DNA of 42,686 nt, taken from assembly GCA_937968015.1 (NCBI GenBank), contig CALBSO010000144.1, forward strand, positions 1 to 42,686, read 5' to 3'. The stretch is from an uncultured Thermomicrobia bacterium. GTDB lineage: Bacteria > Chloroflexota > Chloroflexia > Thermomicrobiales > JALYUS01. A program made the position numbers and the translations under genes. The notes under the pieces are model-generated. The model ran no database searches, was not told the origin of the DNA, and saw only the letters and a list, made by a program, of their open reading frames with translations. Each line of letters begins with the position of its first letter. Within the stretch, counting starts at the first letter, position 1. Below, piece after piece: positions 23,280 through 31,208 of the stretch.

Positions 23280-24037
23280 TATGTCTTGCCCATCGCGCGC
23301 AAGTTGTGCCAACTTGTGCGTGCCGCTTCGATGGCCGAACCATCGGCGCGGTCTTGTTCGACGATGTACCACTGAACGCCGCCCCGCTCGGCAGCCGCGA
23401 AGATCGGCGAAAAGTCCATTGAACCGGCGCCGACCGGCGCAAACGTCTGTTCCGCGTCCGCGGTCATATCCTTGAGATGGACAAGCGGCACTCGCCCAGC
23501 GTATTTTTCAAGGACGATCGCAGGGTCGTGTCCCGCTTTCCGCACCCAAAACGCGTCGAGTTCACATCGCACCAATGCGGGGTCAGTGTTCGCGATCAAC
23601 CAATCGAAGGCGCTGATGCCGTCAATCATCGTTTCGAATTCGAATGCATGATTGTGATAGCAAAGAGAGAGACCTTCTGCATGCACCGCCGCACCGATCT
23701 GGTTCAACACGGTTGCGACATCGCGATAGGCTGCCTGGGTGCGTCGCTCCGGTGGCAAGAATGGGCAGACGAGTGTTGGGCAGCCGAGGATTTGGCACTC
23801 CCGGATGACCGACGGCAGTTCCGTCTCCATCCGCGTGAGGGCGATGTGGCTGCCTGCGACGGCCATGCCGAGCGCATCAAGTTTCGCACGCAACGCTTGG
23901 GGTGTGAGCGGGCCGTAGCCCGCGAGTTCGACACCCTTGTAGCCGATCCCGGCGACCTGTTCGAGCGTGCCGACAAAGTCGCGCACCGCCTCTTCCCGGA
24001 CGGTGTAGAGTTGTAGGGCTACCGGAACGTTCGCCAT
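23279..24037 (-). CDS. Sugar phosphate isomerase/epimerase-like TIM-barrel protein
   Basis: This 252-residue protein matches the xylose isomerase-like TIM barrel (AP endonuclease family 2): VALQLYTVREEAVRDFVGTL, EQVAGIGYKGVELAGYGPLT, LSLCYHNHAFEFE, DPALVRCELDAFWVRKAG, RVPLVHLKDM, and VQWYIVEQDRADGS. Glutamates and histidines that bind a divalent metal are present in the expected strands (VELAG, YHNHAFEF, CELDAFW, HLKD). The sugar substrate is unknown. ATG 24037 has GGAGG 5 nt upstream. It lies 74 bp after xseB on the same strand and may be read as the last gene of the aroQ-xseB cluster. Confidence 0.85.
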   Translation of the reverse strand: MANVPVALQLYTVREEAVRDFVGTLEQVAGIGYKGVELAGYGPLTPQALRAKLDALGMAVAGSHIALTRMETELPSVIRECQILGCPTLVCPFLPPERRTQAAYRDVATVLNQIGAAVHAEGLSLCYHNHAFEFETMIDGISAFDWLIANTDPALVRCELDAFWVRKAGHDPAIVLEKYAGRVPLVHLKDMTADAEQTFAPVGAGSMDFSPIFAAAERGGVQWYIVEQDRADGSAIEAARTSWHNLRAMGKT

Positions 24038-24111
24038 CTGCTCCTCCATCGTGTCGCGCGCCACGAAGCGTGGCCTTGATCTATCCCGGACGTACGCAGT
24101 TCGCACTATCG

Positions 24112-24360
24112 TCAGAACGGCGGCTCGTCGTCGTCGTCGCTTTCCGGCGCGGCACGTTCCAGTTGCTCGACGCGCAATTCCGCCGCATCAAGCAGCGCCT
24201 GGCAGTGCGCGGCAAGGGCCATTCCTTCCTCGAATGCCGCGAGGGAGTCGTCTAATGACATGTTGCCGAGTTGCAGGCGCGAGAGTACATCCTCCAACTG
24301 TTCGTATGCCTGCTCGAACGTCAGTTCGTCCATCGGTCCTTGCTGTTCGACCACGCTCAT
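24112..24360 (-). CDS. xseB: Exodeoxyribonuclease VII small subunit
   Basis: This 82-residue protein has the XseB pattern: LTFEQAYEQLEDVLSRLQ, LGNMSLDDSLAAFEEGMALA and a C-terminal helix HCQALLDAAELRVEQLE. Several copies bind one XseA to form the nuclease that degrades single-stranded DNA. Its ATG overlaps the xseA stop by 4 nt (ATGA). The end is acidic (ESDDDDEPPF). Length is normal. Confidence 0.93.
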   Translation of the reverse strand: MSVVEQQGPMDELTFEQAYEQLEDVLSRLQLGNMSLDDSLAAFEEGMALAAHCQALLDAAELRVEQLERAAPESDDDDEPPF

Positions 24361-25562
24361 GCTTCCTCCATCACCCCCGTCGCAGTCGCCCCGAACGCTC
24401 CATCCGCAACCCGGACGCGGAGCGCGCGGCCGCGCGCTCCGTCACCGGCGCGTCGCACGACTGCGTTGGTGTGGGCATCGCTGACAAGCGCGTAGCCACG
24501 ATCCAGGACCGCGACCGGGTTCAGCGCGGCGAGCGCGGCCCGTCGCGCGCCCAATCGCTCGCGGTCAAGAATCAGGGCGTGCGACACGATCGCGGCCAAC
24601 GTTCGCGTCCGCTCATCAAGGCGCTGCCGCAGTTGCTCGGCGCGCAGTGTCGGGGAAAGGCGTTGCAGGGCGCGAAACAGTCTGTCGAGATCGCTCTCTC
24701 GCACTTCAAGGTCGTCCCGTATCAGTGCGGTCATCGCGCGCGCGGCAGCGCGGAGATCGTCGGCGATCGCTGCAATGTCCGGTGTGCAGAGTTCGGCAGC
24801 GGCAGAGGGGGTTGGCGCGCGGACGTCGGCGACGAGGTCGGCGAGGGTGATGTCCGTCTCGTGGCCGACCGCGCTGATGACCGGGATACGGCAGGCGAAG
24901 ATGGCACGCACGACCGCCTCATCATTGAATGGTGCGAGATCTTCCGCCGAACCGCCACCCCGGCCAACAATGATCACCTCCGCCCGCCCGTCCGCTTGCA
25001 ATGCCGCGATGGACTGTACGATCTCCGTCGGCGCGACGCTTCCTTGTACGGACGCGGGCGCGAGCAGGAGCATCGTCAGCGGGTACCGCCGGGCCACGAC
25101 CGTCTGAATGTCATGCCAGACCGCGCCGGACGCACTCGTCACGACGCCGATGCAGCGGGGTGCGACCGGCAGCGGGCGTTTGCGCGCCTCGTCGAATAAC
25201 CCTTCCTGTTCCAGCTGCAGCTGCAGCCGCTCGAACTGAGCCGCGAGCAGGCCAACGCCGTCGGGTTGGATCAGGTCTATATAGAGTTGATATTGGCCCG
25301 TCGCCTCATAAATGCCGATGCGGCCATGCGCGAGGACGGCGTCGCCATCGTCCGGCAGATAGGAAAGATAGCGCGCCTGCTGCTTGAAGCAGACACAGCG
25401 GAGCGACGCATCGAGGTCTTTCAGGGAAAAGTACAGATGCCCGGACGCCGGGCGCGAGATATTCGATGCCTCGCCACGCACCCAGATGTCCGTGAGCACG
25501 GGATCAATCTGGAACAACTCTTTGAGATAGGCCGTAATTTCGGAGACCGTGACAAGTGTCAC
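24357..25562 (-). CDS. xseA: Exodeoxyribonuclease VII large subunit
   Basis: This 401-residue catalytic subunit starts with an OB-fold domain (SEITAYLKELFQIDPVLTDI, WVRGEASNISRPASGHLYFS). The nuclease domain follows: IGVVTSASGAVWHDIQTVV, RYPLTMLLLAPASVQG, VIIVGRGGGSAEDLAPFNDE, CRIPVISAVGHETDITLADL, VADVRAPTPSAAAEL. The C-terminal coiled coil is shorter than in E. coli (about 450 residues there). GTG 25562 is set by GGAGG 7 nt upstream. In many bacteria xseA follows accC; here it follows accB directly after 59 bp. Confidence 0.95.
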   Translation of the reverse strand: MTLVTVSEITAYLKELFQIDPVLTDIWVRGEASNISRPASGHLYFSLKDLDASLRCVCFKQQARYLSYLPDDGDAVLAHGRIGIYEATGQYQLYIDLIQPDGVGLLAAQFERLQLQLEQEGLFDEARKRPLPVAPRCIGVVTSASGAVWHDIQTVVARRYPLTMLLLAPASVQGSVAPTEIVQSIAALQADGRAEVIIVGRGGGSAEDLAPFNDEAVVRAIFACRIPVISAVGHETDITLADLVADVRAPTPSAAAELCTPDIAAIADDLRAAARAMTALIRDDLEVRESDLDRLFRALQRLSPTLRAEQLRQRLDERTRTLAAIVSHALILDRERLGARRAALAALNPVAVLDRGYALVSDAHTNAVVRRAGDGARGRALRVRVADGAFGATATGVMEEA

Positions 25563-25621
25563 AACGAACCTCCGGGGGCAGTAGAGAGGAGAAGGAACAA
25601 CGGCCTGGCTACGACAGGTGA

Positions 25622-26095
25622 TTACAATCGGAGGCGCATCAATGGCTGGCCGTACTCGACGGGCTGCCCGTTGGAAACCAATAGTTCCTCAATGATTCCA
25701 CCGCGTTCCGCCTCGATTTCATTGAAAATCTTCATCGCCTCAATGGTGGCGACCGTCTGACCTGCCGAGACCATATCGCCGACACGGACAAATGGCTCCT
25801 CGCCGGGACCGGGCGCCGCATAGTATGTCCCGATCATCGGGGAGGTGACGACATATCCATTCGGCACAATCACCTGCGGTTCGTCGCTCGCGTTCGCGTC
25901 GTCAGCGGTGTCAAGCATGCCGACGGTCGGAGCGCCGATCTTCTGCGTGCGTGGCGTGGAGAGGACGATATGAACGCCGTTCGCGTCCACCTCAATCTTG
26001 CCGAGACCATGCTCGGCCATTACCGCCGCGAGGGCCGCGATGTCGTCCGTCAGGCCGGACGGAAGCCCCTGCCCGGCTTCGCGCTCGTCGCTCAT
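25622..26095 (-). CDS. accB: Biotin carboxyl carrier protein of acetyl-CoA carboxylase
   Basis: This 157-residue protein has an N-terminal helical part (IAALAAVMAEHGLGKIEVDA), a linker, the thumb-bearing biotinyl domain (VTSPMIGTYYAAPGPGEEPF) and the biotin site EAMKIFNEIEAE with Lys122. It carries biotin between carboxylase and transferase in fatty acid synthesis. The ATG overlaps the efp stop by 4 nt. The biotin carboxylase gene accC, usually next to accB, is absent here, so it must lie elsewhere. Confidence 0.95.
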   Translation of the reverse strand: MSDEREAGQGLPSGLTDDIAALAAVMAEHGLGKIEVDANGVHIVLSTPRTQKIGAPTVGMLDTADDANASDEPQVIVPNGYVVTSPMIGTYYAAPGPGEEPFVRVGDMVSAGQTVATIEAMKIFNEIEAERGGIIEELLVSNGQPVEYGQPLMRLRL

Positions 26096-26661
26096 CCGTT
26101 CGCTCGCTCGATGTAGGTGTTCGATCGCGTGTCCACTTTGAGATTGTCACCCTGGTTGACGAAGAGCGGAACATTGATGATCAAACCCGTCTCCAATTTC
26201 GCGGATTTCACCGCCCCGGTCGCGGTATCTCCCTTGATGCCGGGTTCCGTCTCCGCGACTTGCAGGATGACCGTCGTCGGGATGATCACGTCCAATGGCT
26301 CACCCTCGAAGGTCTGCATGTCCACCGTATCATTCTCGCGGATGTAATGCACGACGTTGCCGAGCGTCTCCGGAGCGAGTACGGGCTGCTCGTAGGAGTC
26401 GAGGTCCATGAAAACATAGTTGCCGTCCTCATCGCGGTAGAGGTACTGAACGGTGCGCCGTTCGAGTTCGGCGACCGTGAAGCGGGTGCCGTTCTGGAAA
26501 CTCTTCTCGGTGATCGCGCCGGTGCGGAGGTTGCGCACAGTGATCTTGATCGTCGCGCTGCCGCGCGCCGTTTTGATATGCTGATACTCCATCACCCGCA
26601 GGAGCGCGCCCTCGAACTCGATGACGATGCCCTTCTTCAGCCCGCCCGTATCAATGACCAT
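26092..26661 (-). CDS. efp: Elongation factor P
   Basis: This 189-residue factor binds ribosomes stalled at proline runs. The three-domain pattern is clear: TGGLKKGIVIEFEGALLRVM, then YQHIKTARGSATIKITVRNL, FVAEL-like VAELERRTVQYLY, and the C-terminal IPTTVILQVAETEPGIKGDT, LETGLIINVPLFVNQGD. The domain I tip loop is KTARGSA, so the modified position (Lys34 in E. coli, KPGKGQA) is an arginine, Arg33. ATG 26661 is at the conserved start; the frame runs on upstream without support. It overlaps accB by 4 nt. Confidence 0.95.
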   Translation of the reverse strand: MVIDTGGLKKGIVIEFEGALLRVMEYQHIKTARGSATIKITVRNLRTGAITEKSFQNGTRFTVAELERRTVQYLYRDEDGNYVFMDLDSYEQPVLAPETLGNVVHYIRENDTVDMQTFEGEPLDVIIPTTVILQVAETEPGIKGDTATGAVKSAKLETGLIINVPLFVNQGDNLKVDTRSNTYIERANG

Positions 26662-26776
26662 GCATCCCCCACCCGACGCGGCACCCCGTGCCTGAGACCT
26701 GAATAATCTGCAGTCGCGCATCCATTCAGCAAGGAGCACTGTACACGCCATACTCGCTTTTGTACATCGGGTTGCG

Positions 26777-27883
26777 TCAAACGTCGAGCACCGGTGCGTC
26801 GGTGAGGTTCATAATTCCGCTCGGTGTGAAGACGACCAGGTCCTCAATGCGCACGCCGCCCCAGTCGGGCAGATAGATGCCGGGTTCGATGGTGAGCGAC
26901 ATGCCCGCCGCGAAGACGTCGTCGCCTTCCTTGCGGGCGCTCGGCGCTTCATGCACCTGCAAGCCGATCCCATGCCCAAGTCCGTGCAAGAACGCCTCGC
27001 CATAGCCCGCCTCCGCGATGACCTCACGCGCGGCGGCGTCGAGGTCGCCGCCCGAAATGCCCGGGCGGGCAACTTCTTCCGCGTGGCGCATGGCGCGCAG
27101 GACGACATCATAGATGCGGCGAAACTGGTCATCCGGCTCGCCGAGGATGATTGTACGGGTCAGATCACCGCTGTAGCCTGCATACCGCGCGCCCATATCA
27201 ATGACAACCGGCTCGCCCGTACGGATCGGCCGATCGGTGACCGTATGATGCGGTCGCGCGCCATTTTCGCCCGCGCCAACAATTGTCGAAAAACCAAGAC
27301 CCTCGCCACCGTGCGCACGGACAGCCTTTTCCAATTCCCAGGCAACCTCTTTTTCTGTCATTCCCGCGACGATACGTGCCGAGACCTCGACGAAGGCGGC
27401 AACGGTGATCTCCTGCGCGCGCCGGAGCAGTGCGATCTCCGCGTCGTCTTTAATGAGACGCAAGTCGCTGATGAGCGCGCCGATCTCCGCGAGTGCTATG
27501 CCGGGCAGTGTTGATGTGAGCCAGTGATACGTCGTGTAGAGCATCGCGCTCTCGTCGAAACCGATGCGGCGCAGGGCGTGCCGCGTCGCAATTTCCTGCA
27601 CCTGTTGCGTCGCTTCGCCCTGCCGTGCGTACGCGACGATCTCGTAATCAGGCGCTTCGGCACGGGCCTGTGCGGCATTCACCACGCTCGCGCGCAGATA
27701 TGCCGCGTCCGCCGTGATGAGGAGCGCGCCCGCCGATTCGTTCGGCGGGTGATCCTCCCCCGTATAGCCAGCGAGATAGCGGCGGTTCGCGGGGTGGGTA
27801 GTATAGACCGCCGCAAATCCGGCTGATGCCATCGCCGCCCGCAGGCGCGCCAGCCGCTCGGCATGGACGGTCGGTTCGGTCAT
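26777..27883 (-). CDS. pepQ: Xaa-Pro aminopeptidase/dipeptidase (M24B)
   Basis: This 368-residue metallopeptidase removes residues next to proline. The N-terminal creatinase-like domain (about 1-130) leads to the pita-bread fold. It carries the metal ligands in order: DMGARYAGYSGDLTRT (two aspartates), LHGLGHGIGLQVHE (histidine), SLTIEPGIYLPDWGG and GVRIEDLVV (two glutamates). ATG 27883 overlaps the aroQ stop by 4 nt. The gene order aroQ-pepQ-efp-accB is common in bacteria. The symbol could equally be pepP. Confidence 0.92.
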   Translation of the reverse strand: MTEPTVHAERLARLRAAMASAGFAAVYTTHPANRRYLAGYTGEDHPPNESAGALLITADAAYLRASVVNAAQARAEAPDYEIVAYARQGEATQQVQEIATRHALRRIGFDESAMLYTTYHWLTSTLPGIALAEIGALISDLRLIKDDAEIALLRRAQEITVAAFVEVSARIVAGMTEKEVAWELEKAVRAHGGEGLGFSTIVGAGENGARPHHTVTDRPIRTGEPVVIDMGARYAGYSGDLTRTIILGEPDDQFRRIYDVVLRAMRHAEEVARPGISGGDLDAAAREVIAEAGYGEAFLHGLGHGIGLQVHEAPSARKEGDDVFAAGMSLTIEPGIYLPDWGGVRIEDLVVFTPSGIMNLTDAPVLDV

Positions 27884-28335
27884 GTGGGCAGACCACCCTC
27901 CGCGAGGAGCGCGGCGAGATAGTCGAGGGCAAGCAAATAGCCGTGCCAGCCGAGGCCAATGATTTGGCCGCGCGCCACCGGCGCCGTGACGGAGGTGTGC
28001 CGGAACTCCTCGCGAGTGTGAATATTCGAGAGATGTACCTCGATGATCGGGCAGGCAAGTAAGGCGAGCGCGTCGCGGATCGCGTAACTGTAATGGGTGA
28101 ACGCCCCGGGATTGATGATGACCCCGTCCGCCTTTCGCCCCGCATCTTGGAGGGCATCAACGAGCACACCTTCATGGTTCGATTGCACGAAGGTGACGGC
28201 GAGACCGTGCGGCTCGGCACGGGCGCGCACCCTCGCCTCGATGTCGGCGAGCGTTGTCTTGCCGTAGATATCGGGTTGGCGCGTGCCGAGCATATTGATG
28301 TTCGGCCCGTTCACGACAAGGATCGTCCGAAACAC
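27880..28335 (-). CDS. aroQ: Type II 3-dehydroquinate dehydratase
   Basis: This 151-residue enzyme performs the third step of the shikimate pathway. Active-site segments are VVNGPNINMLGTRQPDIYG with catalytic Tyr24 and Arg19, VQSNHEGVLVDALQDA, GVIINPGAFTHYSYAIRDAL, and IEVHLSNIHTREEFRHTS. The start is GTG 28335 behind AAAGGAG. It follows the GH18 gene by 48 bp on the same strand. Confidence 0.95.
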   Translation of the reverse strand: MFRTILVVNGPNINMLGTRQPDIYGKTTLADIEARVRARAEPHGLAVTFVQSNHEGVLVDALQDAGRKADGVIINPGAFTHYSYAIRDALALLACPIIEVHLSNIHTREEFRHTSVTAPVARGQIIGLGWHGYLLALDYLAALLAEGGLPT

Positions 28336-28383
28336 GCCAGGCTCCTTTTCTATTCGAGGCGCAAGCGGGCCGTTTGCCTCATG

Positions 28384-30060
28384 TTAGGGCACCCAGCCCC
28401 GTGCCCGCAGCAACTCTGTGCCAACGAGGCCAACCTGCACGCGCTCTTGCAGCGTTGTCCCCGCCGGATCGAATTCCAGCCTACCGTACTCGAAATACTG
28501 GACGGTCTTGCCATGTTCCGTTGACTCTTCACCCAGTGGTAGGCCAAGGAGCGTCTTGCCGTTGTACATGTCCCAGTATTGTTTGAAACTGCCCGCCAGG
28601 ACATGGCGCGTTTCGGGAAAGTACCGCTTGTCCGGTGTCAGGTTCGGTGGTGGGTCTATACCGGCGCCACCGGGCTTGTCGTTCGCGGTGAACGCTTCGC
28701 GCCCGATACTGCCGAGCGAGACCGACGATGTGTCCGGATGCCACTCGAAGCGTGCCCGTTCAAAATATTGGACGGTATACATGCGGTCGTCCGCGGGATT
28801 GCGTTCGGTGAACTCCTCCGTCAGTGGGTAGCCGAACCGCGCGAGGCCGCCATTTGCGTCCCAGAACTGCTTGAAGCCATTCTGGAGGTTGTGGCCGGTC
28901 TCGGCGAAATAGCGCCGGTTCGCGTTATCATCACCGGCCGATGCCGCACGGGCGGCGGGTTGATCACTCCGCTTGAGCACGTCCCAGACACCGCTATCTT
29001 CCTGGCCGATTCGCCAGAGACCGAAGCCCGCGATACCGGCCTGGCGGACGAGCGAGAATTTCGCGTCGAACGTCGCGGAACTCTCGAACCAGACTTCGTG
29101 CCGATCGCCGTTGTCGTCCGTGTACCGAACAACCTCACTCTGCGCGGCAAGATCAATCGTGCGCGTCGCGCCGGGGCGCTTGGAGCGTTCGAGCGCCTGA
29201 CCGTACGTTACCGCTTTTGCGATGCCCCCGCTGGTCACATTCCAATCGTACCCGTAGAGCGGCATGCCAAGCAGCACCTTACCCGCGCCGAATGTCTGCG
29301 TGGCGTAGGTCGCCACGTCGCGCACCCAGCCAATCGGCGCGACCGGCCCGGGGTCGCCGCCCGCATAATGATAGTCGTAGGCCATCAGGATCGCGAGATC
29401 CACTGACGGTGCGAGCGCCGCGTAATCGAAGGCGCCGCCATAACCGCCGGTCGAGTCCTTTGTCTTGCCGACAATCGCCTGCGTGACGAATTTACCGGAG
29501 GGGCGGATTTTCGCGGCGATCCGGGACATGGTATCGGTGAGCAGCGCGCGATCTTCGGGCCGGACATCTTCGAAATCTACGTTGATCCCGTCGTAATTGC
29601 GCGGCACGACCAGGTCGGCGATCGTCGCGGCGATTTTGTCCCGCGCCTCGGGGGTCGCGATTTGAGCCGCGAAGTCCGCGCCGGTGGCCGCGTTCTTGAC
29701 CATCGGGATGATCTTCACACGCGCGGCGCGGAGCATGGTATTCGTGTCAGGTTCCTCAGCGTTCTTGATCGTGCCATCCGCCTGGAGAGTAAAGTAATAG
29801 GGGGAGACCATCGTCAGCGCGCCCGCGTTCGCTTGTAGGGCCGAGAACGAATCCTTCGCGTAGGTGACGTAGTACGCCCAGCGGATGATCGGGGCCGCAG
29901 TGACGGGCTGCGCTTTTGGCACGAGCAGATTCGCGTTCGGGAGGACGAGTGAGAGCGCGATCAGCGCCATGATGACCAACGATGTGCGACAACGAACATG
30001 CCCATGCCCGGCATGCAGGCGAAAATGATCCAACCTCGTCTCCCTCCCAGCCCAAGACAT
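28384..30060 (-). CDS. Secreted GH18 family glycosidase with two C-terminal LGFP-like repeats
   Basis: This 558-residue protein has a hydrophobic export segment near residues 27-45 (SLVIMALIALSLVLPNANLL). A GH18 TIM barrel like those of spore-germination hydrolases follows (about 58-370): IRWAYYVTYAKDSF, YDGINVDFEDVRPEDRALL with the acid/base Glu of DxxxDxE, LAILMAYDYHYAGGDPGP, KVLLGMPLYGYDW, and GFGLWRIGQED. Two repeats end it (YFAETGHNLQNGFKQFWDAN, GGLARFGYPLTEEFTE; and YFPETRHVLAGSFKQYWDMY, TLLGLPLGEESTE), probably for binding the cell surface. It should cleave N-acetylglucosamine polymers. ATG 30060 is used; a TTG 24 nt downstream behind GAGG is possible. A promoter lies at 30087-30115. 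Confidence 0.88.
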   Translation of the reverse strand: MSWAGRETRLDHFRLHAGHGHVRCRTSLVIMALIALSLVLPNANLLVPKAQPVTAAPIIRWAYYVTYAKDSFSALQANAGALTMVSPYYFTLQADGTIKNAEEPDTNTMLRAARVKIIPMVKNAATGADFAAQIATPEARDKIAATIADLVVPRNYDGINVDFEDVRPEDRALLTDTMSRIAAKIRPSGKFVTQAIVGKTKDSTGGYGGAFDYAALAPSVDLAILMAYDYHYAGGDPGPVAPIGWVRDVATYATQTFGAGKVLLGMPLYGYDWNVTSGGIAKAVTYGQALERSKRPGATRTIDLAAQSEVVRYTDDNGDRHEVWFESSATFDAKFSLVRQAGIAGFGLWRIGQEDSGVWDVLKRSDQPAARAASAGDDNANRRYFAETGHNLQNGFKQFWDANGGLARFGYPLTEEFTERNPADDRMYTVQYFERARFEWHPDTSSVSLGSIGREAFTANDKPGGAGIDPPPNLTPDKRYFPETRHVLAGSFKQYWDMYNGKTLLGLPLGEESTEHGKTVQYFEYGRLEFDPAGTTLQERVQVGLVGTELLRARGWVP

Positions 30061-30086
30061 CCGCGCCGCACGCTTTCACTGTGAGT

Positions 30087-30115
30087 ATGCTATGCACGTA
30101 CACTGATTACGTCAA
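30087..30115 (-). promoter_or_regulatory. Promoter of the GH18 gene
   Basis: On the minus strand TTGACG (30115-30110) and TAGCAT (30092-30087) are 17 bp apart, 27 bp upstream of the ATG at 30060. Confidence 0.5.
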
Positions 30116-30238
30116 GTCACCCGTGACAGACGGAGGCACATCGGTTTCCGCTTGCGGTCTGGCGGAGCGGAGGGACTGCGACTGCCACGAATCGCGGTAT
30201 CATGCGTCGTAGGGTTTCGTTGCAATGGAGGGTCGCCC

Positions 30239-31084
30239 GTGCTTCTCGTGCTTGACGTGCGCATCCAGGGTACGCCGCTCATCTTCGGCATCCCACTCGC
30301 GTTTCTCGGCGGGTTTCTTTCGTTTGTATCACCGTGCGTCGCGCCTCTGGTGCCGGGATACATCGGCTATCTCGCCGGGACATCAGTGTCGGCGGGAAGC
30401 GCGCCGCGTCGGTTATTGCTGCTCAATGGCCTGGCATTTGTCCTCGGTTTCTCGGCGGTATTCACGGTGGTTGGTATCGCGATCGGCCAATTACTCACCA
30501 ATGTCCAGTCGGCACAAGGCTATGTCCGCTGGGGCGGTGGCGTAGTGATTATCATCCTTGGTTTCCATACACTCGGCCTGGTCCGCATCCCGTTCCTCGA
30601 CCGCACCGTGCGGATACAGCCGGGCACGATAAATCTCGGCGGCGAACGAGACCTTCTCGGCATCGTGGCGCGCCCACGAACGGCGCCGGAGCGCGGTGAC
30701 GCGGATGCATTGCCAGTCGCATCGCGACGCGGCACGGCGTTCACATTCGGGCGGTCATTTTTGATCGGGACGGTTTTCGCGGCGGGCTGGTCGCCATGCG
30801 TTGGCCCGATCCTGACCGGCATTTATGGGGTCGTCGGGTCGCAACCCGCGAATGGCGGCATCCTGCTCTTCGTCTATTCGCTTGGTCTCGGCGTGCCGTT
30901 CCTATGGGTTGCCATGCTCTTTGGCAAGGCGAGCAGCGTTCTTCGTCGCGTCAATCGCTATCACGGCGCCATCTCAATCGCCAGCGGTCTTTTTCTCATC
31001 GGCATCGGCATCCTCTTGCTCACCGACACGATGGCGCGCCTCGCGCAGTATGCGCCGCCAATCAGTCTGCCGGGCGTTTCGTGA
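30239..31084 (+). CDS. ccdA: Cytochrome c biogenesis protein CcdA
   Basis: This 281-residue membrane protein carries electrons from thioredoxin across the membrane to the haem-ligation thiol pathway. The two redox cysteines lie in FLSFVSPCVAPLVPGYIG (Cys33) and AAGWSPCVGPILTGIYG (about Cys187). Six membrane segments are seen. The loop between the two halves is long (about 45 residues, with GGERDLLGIVARPRTAPERG). GTG 30239 is set by GGAGGG 6 nt upstream; the frame is open to 30152 without a site. It opens the ccdA-resB-ccsA-resA operon. Confidence 0.9.
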   Translation: MLLVLDVRIQGTPLIFGIPLAFLGGFLSFVSPCVAPLVPGYIGYLAGTSVSAGSAPRRLLLLNGLAFVLGFSAVFTVVGIAIGQLLTNVQSAQGYVRWGGGVVIIILGFHTLGLVRIPFLDRTVRIQPGTINLGGERDLLGIVARPRTAPERGDADALPVASRRGTAFTFGRSFLIGTVFAAGWSPCVGPILTGIYGVVGSQPANGGILLFVYSLGLGVPFLWVAMLFGKASSVLRRVNRYHGAISIASGLFLIGIGILLLTDTMARLAQYAPPISLPGVS

Positions 31085-31208
31085 AGGGTGCATCGCCGCG
31101 ACGGTACACGCGATCCTTGTGGTATCATTCTGTGTGGTTGGAGTGGCGTGCGGGCGGCTGACTGACACCACTTCCGTGACCGTGGACGCAAACAACGGAG
31201 TTTGCCCC

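Noticed and set aside
26739..26765. Two TGTACA hexamers between pepQ and efp as an operator
   Set aside because: The hexamers are self-palindromic and short, and no known regulator site fits. Chance is likely.
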